From JAYEJW01 sp034716535 (lineage in GTDB: Bacteria; Pseudomonadota; Gammaproteobacteria; Chromatiales; Chromatiaceae), in assembly GCA_034716535.1 (NCBI GenBank), contig JAYEJW010000535.1, positions 1 to 26,493 of the forward strand: 26,493 nucleotides of DNA. Reading direction: 5' to 3'. The translations under genes were made by a program, and so were the position numbers. Of this stretch, positions 24,860 through 26,493 are shown in pieces (the first letter of the stretch is position 1; each line of letters opens with the position of its first letter). Under the pieces are notes generated by a model. The model worked only from the letters and a program-made list of their open reading frames with translations, had not been told where the DNA came from and made no database searches.

Positions 24860-25771
24860 TCAAATCAGGCCTTTCAAGAAGGCGCCCGCCTTTTCGAATG
24901 CCACCTTGGTAGGCCTAAGCCAGCTGAAATACAAGAATCCGTGACTGGCGAAATGCTCTTTGGGTAGAAGCACGCGAGTACAGGCGACCCCTTTATTCTC
25001 CAGCGCCTTGGCGTACTCAATGGTTTGCCTAAACAGACCATCTCTCTCTCCGGCGCACAAGAAAACGGGGGGTAGGCTGCTGGTTATATGGTTGATCGGC
25101 GAGGCCAGTTTCGAGTTTTCGCGGAACAATTCCGGGTCGCCGCCCAGAAAGCACTTTGCGTATCGGCTGATGAAGGGGAAATTGCTATTGAGTATCGAAT
25201 CGAAATCGTAAACTCCATAAAAAAGCAATACACCTCTTAGATGCTTGCTTTCAATCGCATCTGTGATTCCCGCTTTTTCAAGTAGCTCGGTTTTCTGTAA
25301 TGCACTTGCATACCAAGAAACAAGCTGAGCCCCTGCCGAGTCTCCAGCCAGGAAGAATCTAGAGCTATCCCCTCCATATTCTTCCGCGTGCCGAGATATC
25401 CAATCAATTGCACAGGCAACATCTTGTAGCTGTACGGGAAATTTGTGGCGAGGTGCCAACCGGTAATTGACGTTGAAAGTTAGAAAGCCGTTTAAAGAGA
25501 GCGCTGCACATATACCATCATAGTTTCTGATGTCGCCACTTATCCAACCACCGCCGTGGAAATAGACCAAGATGGGTAACCCGGCGGACTCGTTTAACAG
25601 TGGAAGAAAGGCATCCATTTGTTGATCGTTGTGCTGACCGTAGGATATCCGCCGGAGGTTCCTTGGCGCTTTCGGTGTGTTTAACTGAAAAATCGGATTG
25701 CCCAGAAAGTAGATGGAGTCGACGAATCCTTTCAATACATACGCCTGTATGTCCAGTAGTGACGGGGTCAT
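24860..25771 (-). CDS. Alpha/beta hydrolase, HSL-type esterase
   Basis: A 303-residue carboxylester hydrolase of the hormone-sensitive-lipase family. The oxyanion-hole motif HGGGW is at 72-76, the nucleophile elbow GDSAG at 143-147 with Ser145, and the likely acid and base are Asp244 (GERDGL) and His277 (SHGF). VNYRLAPRHKFPVQLQD is typical of the family. There is no signal peptide, so it is probably cytoplasmic. The substrate is unknown, and kynurenine-formamidase-like enzymes share these motifs. Base composition is visibly AT-richer than in genes to the left, with A/T-ending codons, suggesting separate origin. It converges on acn with 84 bases between, and its start is only 36 bases from that of the divergent GNAT gene. 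Confidence 0.9.
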   Translation of the reverse strand: MTPSLLDIQAYVLKGFVDSIYFLGNPIFQLNTPKAPRNLRRISYGQHNDQQMDAFLPLLNESAGLPILVYFHGGGWISGDIRNYDGICAALSLNGFLTFNVNYRLAPRHKFPVQLQDVACAIDWISRHAEEYGGDSSRFFLAGDSAGAQLVSWYASALQKTELLEKAGITDAIESKHLRGVLLFYGVYDFDSILNSNFPFISRYAKCFLGGDPELFRENSKLASPINHITSSLPPVFLCAGERDGLFRQTIEYAKALENKGVACTRVLLPKEHFASHGFLYFSWLRPTKVAFEKAGAFLKGLI

Positions 25772-25807
25772 GGTGAATCCAAAGCGTCGAATCTTGAGCG
25801 GTTAGAA

Positions 25808-26493
25808 ATGAAAAAGAGCAGGAAAATAAGAAGGGATGGGGAGGGCAGCCCCTTTTTTTACAAGACAAGAGAGTACGGATTTCGAAAGTACGATCATGCA
25901 AAGGATGAAAAAGCCGTTTGCATACTCTGCTGGAAGAATTCCTTGCCGGGCGGAAGGCCCTTTCTGTTGATTCCGGAGCAGGGTGCAATGAGTTTTGGAA
26001 GAATTGTTACAGGGCCATATGTACAAGCGGAAAGCGGCTACTTTTACGTTGCCGAATATTTGAATACAGGGAAAATCATTGGATATGCAACGGGTGCGAG
26101 CGGAAAAAGTCAAAAAACACCGGATGGAACTGTTTCCTGGATGACCTGGAGAGATGATAAGGCAGAAGAGATAGCGATGGAGGAGTTCGGAAGGATCTCA
26201 AAACAACTTCTTTTTTTAGAAGGGGTGATACGCCAAAGTGAAGAATACCTGTATACGACGAGCCTTGGCCCCAGAGCCGTCGCTTTTTTGTTGCATGCGA
26301 AAAAATACCGGAAAAAGGAGATGCCAAAGTTGGTGCCTGATTGCCCAGAGTTTCATTTTCAGGTCGTAAAAAAACACCGCGGAAAGCGTGTCGGTACGCA
26401 GCTAATCATACATTTTCTAGAACAGCTGCCGGCAGGCCGGCACGAGAAGGTTTGCATGCAAATTACCGCCTGTGAGGCTAGTAAACCACTGGA
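25808..26493 (+). CDS. GNAT family N-acetyltransferase, cut by the window end
   Basis: An uninterrupted frame from ATG 25808 to the last base, 228 codons with no stop. The N-terminal part (YGFRKYDHAKDEKAVCILCW at about 23-42, then IVTGPYVQAESGYFYVAE at about 66-83 and GKIIGYATGA) is the first half of a GNAT domain of the kind that begins with an R-Y-x-x-x-D helix and a TGPY segment. Motif A, which binds acetyl-CoA, is KKHRGKRVGTQLI at about 188-200, after strand FHFQVV. The end of the domain lies outside the window. There is a long middle insert at about 100-175. Start choice: no strong Shine-Dalgarno at 25808; ATG 25988 has GGAG nearby but would remove conserved sequence. AT-rich like the esterase; the substrate is unknown. 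Confidence 0.8.
   Translation, partial: MKKSRKIRRDGEGSPFFYKTREYGFRKYDHAKDEKAVCILCWKNSLPGGRPFLLIPEQGAMSFGRIVTGPYVQAESGYFYVAEYLNTGKIIGYATGASGKSQKTPDGTVSWMTWRDDKAEEIAMEEFGRISKQLLFLEGVIRQSEEYLYTTSLGPRAVAFLLHAKKYRKKEMPKLVPDCPEFHFQVVKKHRGKRVGTQLIIHFLEQLPAGRHEKVCMQITACEASKPL

Overview
The window looks like a chromosome segment of a GC-rich gammaproteobacterium, plausibly a chemolithoautotroph or facultative anaerobe. That guess rests on an Escherichia-like FrdA/FrdB pair, a c4-like dihaem cytochrome, Rnf and ferredoxin-dependent 2-oxoacid metabolism. The species is not identifiable by eye. I see no rRNA, tRNA, CRISPR array, transposase or integrase.

Layout. (1) 161-1832, plus strand: an Ala/Lys/Glu-rich coiled-coil protein and a histidine phosphatase. 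(2) 17435 down to 1887, minus strand: a tightly packed run in transcription order korA, korB, an 840-residue protein ending in a ferredoxin domain, rnfB, a 1537-residue PFOR-like fusion protein, rnfC, rnfD, rnfG, rnfE, rnfA, and a small Cys-rich membrane protein of NqrM type. (3) 18348-17608 and 19263-18487, same strand, upstream of korA: a methyltransferase-fold protein recognised as RquA (rhodoquinone synthesis) and a secreted dihaem cytochrome c. (4) 19264-19587: an AT-rich divergent control region with a palindrome and two tiny coupled leader frames. (5) 19588-24775, plus strand: frdABCD and a 639-residue aconitase. (6) 24860 to the end: visibly lower GC, with an HSL-type esterase and, divergent to it, a GNAT acetyltransferase cut by the window end.

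How they may work together (inference). Fumarate reductase (fumarate to succinate), 2-oxoglutarate:ferredoxin oxidoreductase (succinyl-CoA to 2-oxoglutarate) and aconitase (isocitrate to citrate) are steps of the reductive TCA cycle. Rnf could supply low-potential ferredoxin from NADH at the cost of ion gradient. RquA would convert ubiquinone to rhodoquinone, a quinone suited to fumarate reduction. ATP-citrate lyase, isocitrate dehydrogenase and succinyl-CoA synthetase are not in the window, so a full cycle is not shown; oxidative or fermentative use is also possible.

The most unusual part is the pair of PFOR-derived proteins lying between korB and rnfC. The 1537-residue protein has PFOR domain order and two ferredoxin motifs, but its thiamine-site signatures are eroded. 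The 840-residue protein is homologous to the C-terminal third of the first and carries its own C-terminal iron-sulfur domain. With a long, cluster-rich RnfB between them, they look like non-catalytic wiring or scaffold subunits joining KorAB to Rnf.
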